From: Tetmemena sp. SeJ-2015
Lineage: Eukaryota > Ciliophora > Spirotrichea > Sporadotrichida > Oxytrichidae
Length of the DNA stretch: 64,000 bases
Assembly (NCBI GenBank): GCA_027382625.1
Contig: JAJKFJ010022802.1
Span: forward strand, 81,419-145,418
Direction of reading: 5' to 3'
The notes under the pieces were generated by a model. That model saw nothing but the letters and a program-made list of their open reading frames with translations, ran no database searches and was not told where the DNA came from. Positions 21,180 to 32,192 of the stretch are shown here, one piece after another (within the stretch, counting starts at the first letter, position 1; the number at the start of each line of letters is the position of its first letter). The translations under genes and the position numbers were made by a program.

Positions 21180-22398
21180 CTCTCTTACTCTCTGCTGTTC
21201 TAATTTTCTTTGCAACTTTAACTTGAGCCTTGTTTATTTGATGTCCTCTCTGTAATGAATGCTTTCAAAGAATCTTTGATGTTCCTCGTCCTCATATATC
21301 TTCTCTATTCGAGTGTTCATTGGCAAAAAATAAGCAAAACTGTGGATCCTAAAAGGTAGTGAGTTGAAATGGATTCTCTCCAAGCTAGCCCTAATTCTAT
21401 TTCCTTATTTTTCTTGGGTGATTTCATTATTTTATTGTCTTTGATGCTTTCAGTAAATGGTGTATAAGAAATTCTGCTTTTGCTAAATTGGTTTAAATTC
21501 TTGACTTTCTGGATAATTTTGAGAATTAGCAAGTGCTTTTCTTATCTCTGTGTTGGTGATAGATTTATAGATGCAAGTAGTAATTGTTTACTTCTTAGGT
21601 AAGCTTTTATATATGCTGCTGCTAATGTAATGTGCTGAACAGCAATATTTATTCGAAAATTATTTATATTAAGTCATTAAACTATCTATATTCTTATTAA
21701 ATTAAAATAAGCTTTATCTAGAAATAAGTCCATAAAGTTTAATGAGAAAACATTTTCTTTTTTTGAAGTAAGTGTCTCCTCTTAATTTTGTATCTCTTAT
21801 GATGTAGAATTGAGAATCTGGTAAGTTTGGCTTCAAATGAGACATTTGAGTGCATGTTTTGGATAATGCACCTGATGATATTCCAGCAACACCCCCTTGA
21901 TAAAGAGCCCTTAAAGTAACAGCTAAAACATCTCTTTAAGTCTAATTTCGCTCGATTCTTTATCAAACTTGACTCAAAACAAAAAGATAAACTCCTTCCC
22001 AAGATTAAATAAAATTTATGCATTATAAAATCATTATGACTAATAATTTTATTTAATTTTAAAGATGCCCCTAATCTACAGTCATTCTATAATAAAGGGT
22101 TTCTTTGATGTATTTCAAAGTTCTCGGATGGTTTTCAACAAAAACTTTGGGTTGAAAGTGTTTAGACTTGTATTCTTTGAGTTCTAAGGGATCATAGTGT
22201 CTGATGTGTTCATAATGACTAGCGTGCAAAAGACCTTCACTGATGACTTATTTGAGTTCCTTGGAATCGCAGAGTAATAATTATCTTGCAATAACTTTAT
22301 GCTTTAGAGTGAGTGGAAAGAAACCTAGTTCCAGCTATTTGCCCAGCAAGGATAAACACAAGAAGAAGTTTACTGCTAAGACTAAGTCTCAGGCAGAC
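21180..22398 (-). CDS. Hypothetical protein in several minus-strand segments
   Basis: Coding-quality segments follow one another on the minus strand. They are ELKQVISEGLLHASHYEHIR and DPLELKEYKSKHFQPKVFVE (22300-22065), ALYQGGVAGISSGALSKTCT and FYIIRDTKLRGDTYFKKRK (21930-21745), ISYTPFTESIKDNKIMKSPK (21500-21400), and a charged helix ending RKLEQQRVRELNLK (21320-21170). Frames change between them, so IESs or introns must separate them, but I could not fix the borders. No start ATG lies upstream of the first segment in its frame, so an additional MDS may be missing. No family recognised. Confidence 0.45.
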
Positions 22399-24970
22399 AC
22401 GGCTGAGCAACCCACTCATATCAATATAGAAACTTAGATCAAGATGAATGTAAGCAAATTAATATTATTTCATGGTGTAGAAAATATTGTATGGAGAAGA
22501 GTTTTACAGAGAAATGAATAAGATTTACAACCCAAAGAAAATAGAGAAACTCCTTCAGAAGAAGAATAATCTGATGCGCATGCATGAAGCACTCAGCAAG
22601 AAATAGAATGATAAGAAATCTACTCATAGCTCGCCAGGTGGCTCCCCAAACTATTCCCCAGCTCATAACTCGGATTTGGAAGACCAAAGTACATATATAT
22701 TGGTTTATTTTTTTAGTCCAGAAAAAGAGATTCAAGATATTCTAAGAGGAATTCCTTCTGGCGACTCATAGCTTAATTACACGAGTGCATAGAATCCTTC
22801 TTTTAACGGCAAGAAGCCATTTAAAATCAACTTGAACGAGAATAAGCTCTTTCTCTCTAATCCAGGCTCAGCTAAGAGAAAAATTGAGCCTTTTAAGACA
22901 GGCATAATTTCTTCTTTCATTCAGAGATAAGGAGAAGACTTAGAATTAAAGGTCTTAGATGAAGAGCCAGAGAATGCAAACGACTCAAAATATCACTAGA
23001 CTGAACTAAAGCACAAAGATTTCTAAATTAAGAAACTTGGGAAGAGCATATCTACAAGTAATTTAGCTTAAACCTAAACTAGAGGGTTCAGAATGACAGC
23101 TGGAGGTAGTACCAAAAATGGAATGAAATCTAGTTTTAGATTGCCTTTGGATGAGGATTATATAATCAACCCTCCTCTCTCAAGTTCTTAAATCAAGAGG
23201 AATCATGTCTTCTTATATTATTAATTACTATTCTAACTTGAGAAGCCAGTAGTGCAAGCAAAGAGACAGGAGGTATTCAGTTGCACAAAGCTTTCTCCTT
23301 TCATGCAAGACCTCTACAAATTTGAAGATGTCTACTCTAAGCAGAATGTAAAGTTCAACTCTTCAAGCAAAGTCATAAAAGAGACACCGAGAGGCCTCAA
23401 AGATAACTATATATTTTTATTGCTTTAGACTTCTTGATTGAACAGTAAATATAGACACAGACGAAGCTACAACTTACAAGAGTGATCCAATAGAATAATT
23501 TTAAGAAAACTCATAGCATGGGGTATGGAGTTAATTTCAATACGATTGGTGGATAAGGAGGGAATATTTAGCAAAGCCAAATGGGATCTGCTTTCAATCA
23601 AGATAGTAGATATTTCATATATGATTTATTGTAAGTTTATTAAATGCAGGAACTACTTATTAAGCCATTGATAGTTATTTAATGTGTAAGATAATGATTA
23701 ATTATTTCAATATCAGCTTATTGATGAGTTAGAGGAGCCAGAGACAAAGAAGAGAAAGAGATTTCTAAAAAGCATTAACCACCAAAATGAACCTTTAGAT
23801 TATCTGTCTTTCTTATTTAGACCAAATTGGTGGTGCTCCAAACATCCAAATAAATATAGCAGCTACCAATCCCTATCTGAAGCCTGTCTTTAACTTAAAG
23901 TCATAACTCAAAAAGTAAGCTCTTGATCCTTCAAGGCATATCTTATTTGCAAAGCAGATAGAGCAAAGAAGAATAGCCTCAAAGTTAAGCGGTTCTTTAT
24001 TATGTTCCAATATTTATTTCTGAGCAGGCAGCAGCAGGGTAAAAAGAGAGCGAGCAAGAATAGCCTATAGTAGTTATGAATATTAATCCAAACACTATAC
24101 CAAACCTTAGTGATTAAGATTATAAGAAAGTTGCTCTCAACATCGATGAAGAATATCAAGAGTATAAGTAACCTTTTTTCATCCATAAAATGCTTTACTT
24201 TTACATTATAATTGAATTTACATAGCAGTTAACAGTTAAATCATAGATGAAAATAAATACAGGCTCTCAAGGATGAATGGGTCATTTGGTTAGCTTTTAG
24301 TGAAAGATGTGTATGGGAATCTCAACTTTGAAAGAGGGAAGGCAATTGAAACTCCAAAAATTAACACTCTTGACTAATATGAAACAGAGAAAAAGAGAGT
24401 GAAAGATTTGCAAAAATCAAGAAGCGTAAATCATATGCTCCCTAAGGGTATGCTTAAAAAGATTAATCAGCAACCTGAAACAACCTAGATAGGGGGAGCA
24501 CATGAAGTCTTCCATGATAAGTCTAGTGATTATATTCTTAATTGTGAATCAATCTTTATTACAATGATTCAAAGAAAATTAAACCAGCTGGAGGTTCGAA
24601 GACAGGAGGAGGTTTGAACTTGACAAAGAATCAGCTTAATCAAACTTATAGCATGATGAGGAGATACGTTTACAGCAACCTAGAGATGAGAGATAGTAAG
24701 ACCCTCGTGCAAGAGCAGAGTAATTAATTCTATGGCCATCTTTCAAGAAAGAATCAAGCCTTAAGTTATATTTAATTCCATGAGGATTCAATTGGTCGAG
24801 GGTACGTTAAAGTTAATTTGTCTAGTTAAGCAAGTTATGTTTTGTAGCGAGTAGTAGTAGTGGGTCGGAGTGATTTGAGAAAATAAGTTATTGAATTAAT
24901 ATTATTAAGCATTCAACAACGCAGCAATTATGAACGAAGCCATTCAAAAATTAGCCGCTGACTACCCCAA
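22330..24970 (+). CDS. Large low-complexity hypothetical protein
   Basis: Ser/Lys/Gln-rich coding segments run for about 2.6 kb: PSSSYLPSKDKHKKKF, an intron 22448-22478 (GTAAGC...TGTAG), YGEEFYREMNKIYNPKKIEK, GKKPFKINLNENKLFLSNPG, RGFRMTAGGSTKNGMKSSFR, SMGYGVNFNTIGGQGG, GGAPNIQINIAATNPYLKPV, NPNTIPNLSDQDYKKVALNI, RGKAIETPKINTLDQYETEK and KPAGGSKTGGGLNLTKNQLN. The frame changes at least six times, at AT-rich blocks typical of IESs or introns. No domain was recognised. The 5' end is unclear because the opposite strand also appears coding at 22240-22400. The 3' end overlaps or abuts the Rab gene start. Confidence 0.55.
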
Positions 24971-26475
24971 GCACGTAAATGCTAAAGGGATGAACTCCAG
25001 ACCTCACCTAGCTTCTCAATAGTACTCTACCAATCCATTATAATCTATTTCATCTTAAATACATCTTCAAGCAGAAACAGAAGCGGAGTTTTCGGCTAGG
25101 GGTCTGTAGAGTAGATTCCTGAGAGAAATCTGTTTGAGGGAGCCGGGGGTGAATACAAGTCTTACAGCGATCGTAAGTACAGTCTTGTTTCAAATGACAT
25201 TGAGAGGGGGTTGATTCGCGATCGCATTGACAAAAACCCCAAGGGCTTCTCTCCCTACGACTTTGAAGCTTTGTACAAGATAGTCCTAATCGGAGAAAGC
25301 AACACTGGCAAGACTTCAATGCTCATGCGCTTCTCAGACTCTGTATTCACTGAGAACTACCTTTGCACCATCGGGGTGGATTTCAAAATTAAGACTCTCA
25401 AAATTGACAACCGAATTATCAAGATGCAAATTAAAATACACTTCATAAGTGTGAACACTAATTATACTTAACTTTTCTAACTGATTTTCTTCTACATTTT
25501 TGAATGAGAGATATAAAATTTGGGATACAGCCGGGCAAGAGAGGTTTAGATCGATTTCCCATGCTTACTACCGCAACTCTCATGGGTGTGTAGCAGTGTA
25601 CGATATTTCTAACAGGGCCAGCTTTGATTAGATTGAAGAACAAATAAAGAGCTTCATCAACTACTCGGCACAGGATGTGGCCAGGAATATCATCCTCGTC
25701 GGAAATAAGACCGATTTGGAGGAAAAGCGCAAGGTCTCCTTCGAAGAGGCAATCAAATTGGGAAAGAAGCTCAACCTCTCAGCAGTCTTTGAAACCTCAG
25801 CTAAAGAGAACGAGAAAGTAGATGATGCTTTCTTCAGGTCAATAGTGAACTGCATTGACTTCTTCAATTAGGCTAACTCCACAGGGGATAACTCCCTACT
25901 TGGAAAAGGAAGTGTTTCTGGTGCAAGGAACCGGAAGTTTAGTCAAAATACTGACCTCATGCCTAGGTACAATAGGAATTTGGACAGAGGACTCGATGAC
26001 CAGGAGTCTTTGAGCTACAAGGGAGGAAGCAAAAGCAATTTGGAGGATTTCATAGGGAGATTCGGGCAGCATCACTACAACACCAACTCAAAGTTGAATA
26101 GAAGTGAAGTGTTTGGAATGGGAGGAGGAAACAGACAAAACTTCACTCTTGAGGAAAATGAGGAGGACAAGGACGACGATGGAGAATTTTTCTCAAAGCC
26201 CAAGAGCAAGGGCTTCGGCAGTTATGGACCCTCTCTGACTGCGCGCAACAACAAGCCATCAGCTATCAACCACACTCTTTGAAGCTTATTTTTTAGTCAA
26301 CGACTAGTAGAATCAAGGCAAGCAAAGCGTTGCTAACTAGATTCAGAACGATAGGAGCATGTACATTCATGGCTAAAAGCTCAGACTCTCGAACAACAAC
26401 AGGCCCAATGCTGAATAGGGTAAATAATACGTTGGTTCAAAGTAGAGCAAGCAAGGAAGTTCAACATGCTGCTGA
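24930..26475 (+). CDS. Rab-family small GTPase with long extensions
   Basis: A membrane-traffic GTPase. After an N-terminal extension of about 105 residues (ATG 24930) come all G motifs: [10 protein letters not shown] (G1), TIGVDFK (switch I), [11 protein letters not shown] (G3), GNKTDLEE (G4) and ETSAKEN (G5). A C-terminal extension of about 180 residues follows, Gly/Asn/Ser-rich, ending SSTCC before TGA at 26473-26475. The terminal double Cys is the Rab geranylgeranylation signal. Three IESs interrupt the gene (pointers CATCTT, TAAAAT, TCAAC). Without excision the protein stops at HTL at 26282 and lacks the CC tail, and the G3 region is broken. The family call is certain; the subfamily was not assigned. 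Confidence 0.92.
25051..25067 (+). other. Very short IES in the Rab gene (pointer CATCTT)
   Basis: CATCTT at 25051-25056 and 25062-25067 is separated by only five bases. Removing 11 bases restores the frame ([15 protein letters not shown]). It might instead be a small germline duplication or an assembly artefact. Confidence 0.55.
25432..25519 (+). other. IES in the Rab switch region (pointer TAAAAT)
   Basis: TAAAAT at 25432-25437 and 25514-25519 flanks 76 AT-rich bases. Excision gives [17 protein letters not shown], the expected run from the switch I strand to G3. The block has no intron borders at the right phase. Confidence 0.88.
26266..26301 (+). other. IES before the Rab prenyl tail (pointer TCAAC)
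   Basis: TCAAC at 26266-26270 and 26297-26301 flanks 26 bases that contain the premature TGA. Excision joins PSAIN to DQQNQGKQSV and leads to the terminal STCC. Confidence 0.88.
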
Positions 26476-26667
26476 TGAGCTAAGCAGGATCTACTTTCCA
26501 CTTCTAACTTGGAGAAATCCTCGCTCATTGTAATCATATTAACCAGAATTATTTCAACATTCCTATAGCATTACTATAAATGTATATGGCATTTATTAGT
26601 ATTTATTCCTAATCTCTCCCCTACGGACTTGAGAAATTAATAACTTTAATAAAATTAAAATTCTACT

Positions 26668-26865
26668 ATGATAAGCAACAACGCAATCCAAGAGAGTGGT
26701 GGGTATCAGCTGCTTTCGCAAGTTTATCTTTTGAAATTAAGAAGGTTCTGTAGCACCAGAATCAATAAGAAGTAGCAAGAGAAATAAATGATTGTGATTG
26801 AATCTCTAACGAAGTAGTGGTAGATTACAATATAACTTAAATATAATCGTTTAAACTTTCTATGA
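26668..26865 (+). CDS. Possible short ORF of unknown nature
   Basis: A 65-codon frame starting MISNNAIQESGGYQLLSQ and ending in TGA. An alternative 20-nt GT-AG removal would give a different short tail (QKVLQHQNQQEVAREI). It is isolated in AT-rich DNA downstream of the Rab gene and could be one MDS of a larger scrambled gene. Weak support. Confidence 0.25.
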
Positions 26866-27088
26866 AATCTTACTTACAGCAAATATCAATAATTTTAAAT
26901 GATTAAAAATACTTAAAATTAAGTGACAATTTTACCATTTATTAAAAGGACGTTTTTTATGAAGCTAACTTTTCAATTAGTTGAAAAATTTATTGCTAAG
27001 TTTGATAATCAAGAAATAATAATCTTCTATAAGGCAAATATAATTAGAAGCGGTTAAGCTGTTATTGTTGATAGAGTCAGTGAAGTGA

Positions 27089-27834
27089 TCATTTTGCTTT
27101 GCTGTTAATGATTCTTTTGAACTAATCAGCTTCCCTCTCGAGTTCTTGCATTCTTAGGGCTTCTTTTTCATTAAGTTCAATGAGTGCCATCTTTAGATCA
27201 GCAATCTCACTTTCCTTCTTATTCAGACTCTCAGTTAGCATCTCAATCTTGCGCTTATTGTTCCTGTGAGCTTCCTCGTAATTCTTTCTCTCCTTCTCCC
27301 GAGTCTCATTTAATTATTTCTCAGTCTCCTTCAACTGCAAGATCTCCTTCATTATTCAAAATAAAATCAAATTCCAATACACAAAGATTACAATGAGAGT
27401 TTTATTTAATTAGCAATATTTGTGATTTTTATTGTTCAGCTCTATCCATCAAAGCTCCCAATTCATCCTTTACTTGTTTAAGCTTTTATATTTTAAACTA
27501 TTATAAATAGCTCTTGGGAGAGCTCTGCCTTTTGGCGATTGAGCTCATCATTGTGCTACTTTAGCTTCTTCAAATTTTCTGAAAGGGTGCGGTTCTTTTC
27601 CTGCAACTCAAGTTTCTGCTAAGCAGACTGATCTATTGTAACATTAAAACTAACGTCTTATGTGATTAGATTTATAAATGGAATATTGAATACTTGCTTC
27701 TGTAGGTCATCGTTGTCTCTGGAGATCTTATCAATTTCCTTGTTAAGGTCTGTCAGCTTAGTTTTTGCGCTGTGAAGAACATCCTTCACATGAGTTTCTA
27801 AAACCGCAGTGTTTATCTTTGAGGAGGAGTTCAT
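27089..27834 (-). CDS. Small coiled-coil protein
   Basis: Start ATG 27834 (MNSSSKINTAVLETHVKDVL). Most of the protein is heptad-rich: KTKLTDLNKEIDKISRDNDD, KLELQEKNRTLSENLKKL, TEKQLNETREKERKNYEEAH and KKESEIADLKMALIELNEKE, ending INSKAK before TGA (27091-27089). About 200 residues after removing non-coding interruptions near 27690-27640, 27510-27420 and 27400-27330, which break the frame or the heptads. It lies tail-to-head with the MBOAT second half. No specific family. Confidence 0.6.
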
Positions 27835-28071
27835 TAGTTGATTTGTTTAAGATCTTTGGATTGGGTGGTGGTTGTTAGAGGGCTAACAATTAAATTAATT
27901 ATACTTTCCATTTCATTGTTTCTATATTTTACTCTATCATTAAAGGCGAAAGGTATTTGCTAAGATATGATGATATCAGATAGCGTCATGAAACAGCTAA
28001 TGATGTATTAAATTGCCTTAAAAGCATTCAGTGAAGATTTAGTCTAATTATTAGCAAGCATATTAGATGTA

Positions 28072-28816
28072 TCACTGTTCCTTCTTTTCTGCCACATTTT
28101 TGGCATCTTCCTTTGCCTTAAGTTTTGCCTCCAGCTTTACTGCTCTCTTAGTGATGCCTCCAAATCTGAAAGCGAAGAAGAGAACCAAGATAGTGATGTA
28201 AACGTAATGGTAAAGAGTGCTCGAGAATCTGAACCCTCTTTCGAAAGTAAGAAGACCAAAACTTGTCCCAAAATAGTTTAGACAGATCAATGTTGCAAAG
28301 CTACATAAAGTAATTAACACAAGGTAAAAGTTAGAGGAAATAATACTGAAGAAAGCTTTGGGAAACTTACTTAGCGAGTATTGAGCTGAAGGGATGAGGA
28401 ATGAATCTGAAAAGCACTCTACTGCGGTATACGTCCTTAGCAAGCTCAGTGAAGAAAGCGCAGAAGAAGAACATTACGTAGTAGAAGGGGTAAAATCCAT
28501 GCCAGAAAGCTGAGATAATGAAAACGGCCATGCTGTTGCGGAGACCTGGACGCTTGCCAGGAACTAGAGTACGGTTGTAAACGTAATGCTTGAGCCAGAT
28601 GTGAATCATGTGGTTCCAACTCTGAATCATGATGTTTGGAGAGAGACCCAACTCCACCTCTGCAATATTGATAGAGTAGATGCGATCAAAGAGAGGCTTT
28701 TATGTCTTTTCGTCAACTCCGTTGTAGGCTAGGCCTGAGGCAATCATAGCTCCATCTGTGATACACCACGCTGTGTAGTATTGGAAGCGCTGACTTGTCA
28801 TAGCGATGAAGTATAA
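28072..28816 (-). CDS. MBOAT acyltransferase, C-terminal catalytic half
   Basis: Begins YFIAMTSQRFQYYTAW, the helix that enters the MBOAT catalytic half. Then come DGAMIASGLAYNG, NIMIQSWNHMIHIWL (conserved Asn region), RPGLRNSMAVFIISAFWHGF with the catalytic-type His in SAFWHG, and further membrane helices. It ends with a charged tail KLEAKLKAKEDAKNVAEKK and TGA at 28074-28072. A 25-nt intron (28370-28346, GTAAGT...TTCAG) joins SSILA to NIISSNFYLV. No N-terminal half or start codon lies upstream on this strand. The missing part matches exactly what is present at 4226-5232 on the other strand. A 3-base TTA match gives an in-phase join (LLTLYFIAM), but no long pointer was found. Confidence 0.85.
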
Positions 28817-28994
28817 TCATCAAAATAACATTTCATTTGAATTGAAGTAGTACATCACTTAATGTTGATAGCTTGAGAGTGTGAGAGAGCAACTTATACT
28901 TTTTATATAGATGGTATTATATTAATAAATTAAATAGGTCGAGACTCTACTCAAGACTATTTAAGTAGCCCGCAAGCTCCTTCTCTACAAAGCA

Positions 28995-30175
28995 ATGACA
29001 ACTTAGTTCTCTGAACTGCCGAACCTCAACTTCGGTCTCTCCGTTAAACAACTTAACTGCGTAATTAACCCCACCATTACTCCCAATATCCTTTCATTAA
29101 AAAATTTGAGCTTATTTTTGCTATCCTGGACCACTTCCTAAGAAAGCCAGAGAACCAAGAAATCGTGGTTGGATGCTTGCTTGGCACCATTGACGGAAGT
29201 CAGGTCGATATTCTGAGCAGCTTCGCAGTGCCTCAGTATTTTGATAAAGAGCAAAAAGACTTGGTGATCGATTCCGAGTACTTGCAGAAGATGCTAAAGT
29301 TCCATAGAAAAGTCAGCCCCAAGGAGGGTCTCCTGGGCATGTACATCTCCTCAAAGAGTTTGGATGAGCATGGATTATAGCTACTCGCCTATTTCCAAGA
29401 CCTCTTCCAAAATTAAAAGCAGAAGGCACTCATTCCCTTCCCTCTAGTCATGATGGTCGATCCCTCACTTCAAAACAATCAGCTTCAAATCAAGGTAAGT
29501 CAAAGTCACTCTAATTCGCAGTTAAAGAGAGAACAAATAGTTAAGATGACGAAATCTTTCTCGCTCAAAAGATATTTTGTATTAAATATATCCCTTGTAG
29601 ATTTTGAACCTGGTATCAGGGTTCCTGAAGCGTAATCCTATCTTCTGTGAACTAAACTACAAGTTCCAAGTGGAAAATTTCCACAAGTCCGGCTTAGACG
29701 TTCTGTTCTATGGACAGGAGCACTTCGACACCCTGGCTATTTTGTCAGCGAAAGAGGATGAACTTAACTCAGAGAAGGTGAAAGATTTAATGACCAACCA
29801 GAGACTGCTATCTAATAAGGACTTGCTCATCAAAAACCTTCACTCGCTGTTGAATCAGCTTGAAGACTCAGAGGAATATGTCAGGCAAGTAATTTCCGGC
29901 TAGAGGTAACCAGATCCCGCAATAGCCTCCTCACTCAATGCTTGCATGAGCACGTTCTCAAATGATGACCTTGGAATCCTGAGGCCATGGTCACAGAGAA
30001 CTTTGAGGACGCTATCATGGTGAACAGTCTTGCAAAGTTGCAACAGGCTCATATCACCATAACTGAGAAGCTTAATAACATCTTTGCTCAGAGCATCCTC
30101 AAGCACCCATCTCAAAAGCATCCCCAATCATTACATACATTCTATTAAAATGTTCTCACTTGCTTTTAAGGGTGA
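28995..30175 (+). CDS. eIF3 subunit F-like MPN-domain protein
   Basis: MPN/Mov34-type protein of the translation-initiation factor eIF3f kind. It starts MTTQFSELPNLNFGLSVKQL. The MPN core has ILDHFLRKPENQEIVVGCLL, GTIDGSQVDILSSFAVPQYF and SPKEGLLGMYISS, then PLVMMVDPSLQ. The C-terminal helices NDDLGIL ... ENFEDAIMVNSLAKLQQAHI and TITEKLNNI fit the eIF3f/CSN6 C-terminal bundle. One IES (pointer ATCCT) and one intron (29495-29600, GTAAGT...TTGTAG) are removed. A one-base deletion near 29977 (GIL/EAMV) must be corrected. CSN6 is the alternative assignment. The canonical JAMM metal site is not evident, as expected for the F-type paralogue. Confidence 0.78.
29088..29127 (+). other. IES in the eIF3f-like gene (pointer ATCCT)
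   Basis: ATCCT at 29088-29092 and 29123-29127 flanks 30 AT-rich bases. Excision joins PTITPNI to LDHFLRKPENQ in frame. Confidence 0.85.
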
Positions 30176-30868
30176 ACAACACTAACCCTCTCACCCAAGA
30201 AAAGATAGCGAAACCCTTTCTTCACAACAGGTTCAGAAACAGGCTGTTTGAAGCTTGTAACGACTAGACTCCCAGGTTATCGGAATTTAAAGCCAGGTGC
30301 ACTTTTTGCAAGAGAAGTCATCAGTTTATTAAGTTACATAGCCCTTCAATTAAAACTACTCTCTAGTTTTATCTTAAACTTTCTAAATACTCACAATTTC
30401 CAAATACCAGAATTACCAGTTTATATCTGATGCTGATTAAATGATCGAGAAATTAGCAAACGAAGTTAGAAAAACTATTATATAATTTATTTCCTGGCTA
30501 AATCTAAATCATTTTATATGATGTAGGTATAATGAGTTTTTCAATTCATTCCTTGACGAGTTTCCTCAGATTTACATTAAAGACTCTGAGAAGTAGAGAT
30601 AAAACAGAATCAATAAAGAGAAGAATAAGAGACTTCCTCCAGAATTATTCTCAGCACTCTAAGAAGGAGCCAAATAACTGAAGCAAAGTCTTGAAGAAGA
30701 TTCAAATATATTTTATTGCAAGATTACTATCAAGGATTCCCTCTTTTGAACTTGATACTGCTAATTGGATTCCTAGGTCTCTTATTTTCGATACAGTAGA
30801 AGATTAATTAGAGGATTGGAGGAGGTGGAACTTACGGCAAAAGCAATAAAATATTCTGAATCGTTCAA
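30176..30868 (+). CDS. Hypothetical protein with a C-terminal membrane helix
   Basis: The clearest segment is EFFNSFLDEFPQIYIKDSEK, NRINKEKNKRLPPELFSALQ and EGAKQLKQSLEEDSNIFYCK (30535-30750). A hydrophobic stretch LILLIGFLGLLFSI follows, with a short tail ending GGGGTYGKSNKIF at a TGA. Upstream frames (NPLTQEKIAKPFLHNRFRN, or an overlapping MFSLAFKGEQHQ) may be its N-terminus. The frame shifts near 30440-30530 and 30750, so introns or IESs are present. The layout suggests a tail-anchored membrane protein. No family recognised; the start is uncertain. Confidence 0.45.
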
Positions 30869-31074
30869 AATTTAACAACTTAATCAATCTTCTTTATATT
30901 TTGAAAGCAATATAAAAAATATAGAAATCAGTAAACATTCCTGCCTTCATTATGCTTTTATTGTCTTGGACAATTTATCATCTTATAATTTTATATGCTT
31001 ATCAATACTATTTACTTTTATTTGAGAATAGTTCTTCGATAAATAATTGACCTAGCAAATTTTAAGTTTTAGAA

Positions 31075-31879
31075 ATGAAGGACGACCACGAAGATGATCA
31101 TCAAGATGAAGCAGTGATGAAATAACGCTCCAAGCTAAAGATGTATGCCGAGGTAAATTAACTCTCCCCTTATATGGCTCTTAGTGCTACTTGATTTCAG
31201 GCGCTCTCCCTGCCCTTATTTTCCCAATTGCAGGGCTCGTAACGTCATTTCTGATGTTAACTTCTGAGGACGATTACCTGACATGCTTCCTTGGCAAAGT
31301 GGGTGGCTCGTTAGCCAAACTACTCAGATCATTTGAGGCATGTTATGAGATCCTACTCTTGCTGGTACTTCGGCTACTCAGTCAGTAAGCATCCAAGTTT
31401 GCATTAACTGTATTTACAGTGTACTTTATAATAGTGTATCGGCCTTTTAAGTTGCTGTATCGTATCAGTGGTCTGTTGATGCTTTTCACTATGCTTGTGG
31501 GTTACGCAATCTGTATCATGAACATTATCTTTTTGGCAGAAGCAGATTGCGCAAACGAGTGCACCTACGGCCGCATGGGTCAAGCAAATACAGTTATCTT
31601 TCTAGTGTTGCTTCCTTCATAATGATAACTACTCACGTTCTGATTTGGCTGCCCGCCTGCTCTAGTATATTTTCAAGGGGATGTTGCAAACGTAACGACT
31701 AAGTCATGGCTGAGGAAGATCCAGGCTAGGCACAAGATGATGCTGCTGACAGCTCTAATAAACCACTAAGAGGGGAGGATGATGATCAGCAGTCAGATCA
31801 AACTAAAGTTAATGGAGGGGGAGGTGAGGAAAATGAGAAGGAGGCAATTAAAGCGGGAGGAGACCCTGACATGTACTGA
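31075..31879 (+). CDS. Multi-helix membrane protein of unknown family
   Basis: Start ATG 31075 with an acidic N-terminus (MKDDHEDDHQDEAVMKQRSK). A 32-nt intron (31153-31184) joins KMYAE to CYLISGALPALIFPIAGLVT. Hydrophobic helices follow: EILLLLVLRLL, FALTVFTVYFIIV, ISGLLMLFTMLVGYAICIMN and, after a one-base shift near 31618, VLIWLPACSSIF. The C-terminal tail is acidic and Gly-rich (MAEEDPGQAQDDAAD to DPDMY) and ends in TGA at 31877-31879. A cysteine-bearing loop ADCANECTYGRMG lies between helices. A small tetraspan-like or transporter-like protein; function unknown. Confidence 0.6.
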
Positions 31880-32192
31880 ATATTTATAAGCAACTACTTA
31901 ACTGTTGAAGAAGTATATTAGTTTTAGTTTTACTCTGGTAAAGACATTTATTTCTCAAGGATAAGTCTGTTTTATCACGATATGATTAGTAAATTAAATA
32001 AAATGGTATAATCAGCATTGGAATCATATAATTTGTGCCTATATTATTTTAAAATTAGACAACCTTTGATTACAGTAAAACTTACCTCTTTATTAATCTT
32101 ATAAATCACTTAATTTTAAATGCTTTGCTATATGCACAGCATAAAAAGTAATACAAAATAAGTTAAATTTATTTTATCTCTGCTTTTACTTA
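31880..32192. other. AT-rich intergenic region
   Basis: No coding frame or recognisable signal was seen in these roughly 310 bases between the membrane-protein stop and the lectin gene. Confidence 0.4.

Noticed and set aside
23908..24186. Minus-strand hydrophobic ORF
   Set aside because: Antisense of plus-strand coding segments of the hypothetical gene at 22.3-25 kb (for example NPNTIPNLSDQDYKKV).
29900..30127. Minus-strand 75-codon ORF
   Set aside because: Overlaps the C-terminal helices of the eIF3f-like gene on the plus strand, which have family support.
30178..30430. Hypothetical ORF MKLVTTRLPGYRNLKPGALF as a gene
   Set aside because: Competes with better frames on the same strand for the flanking hypothetical gene; no motif support.
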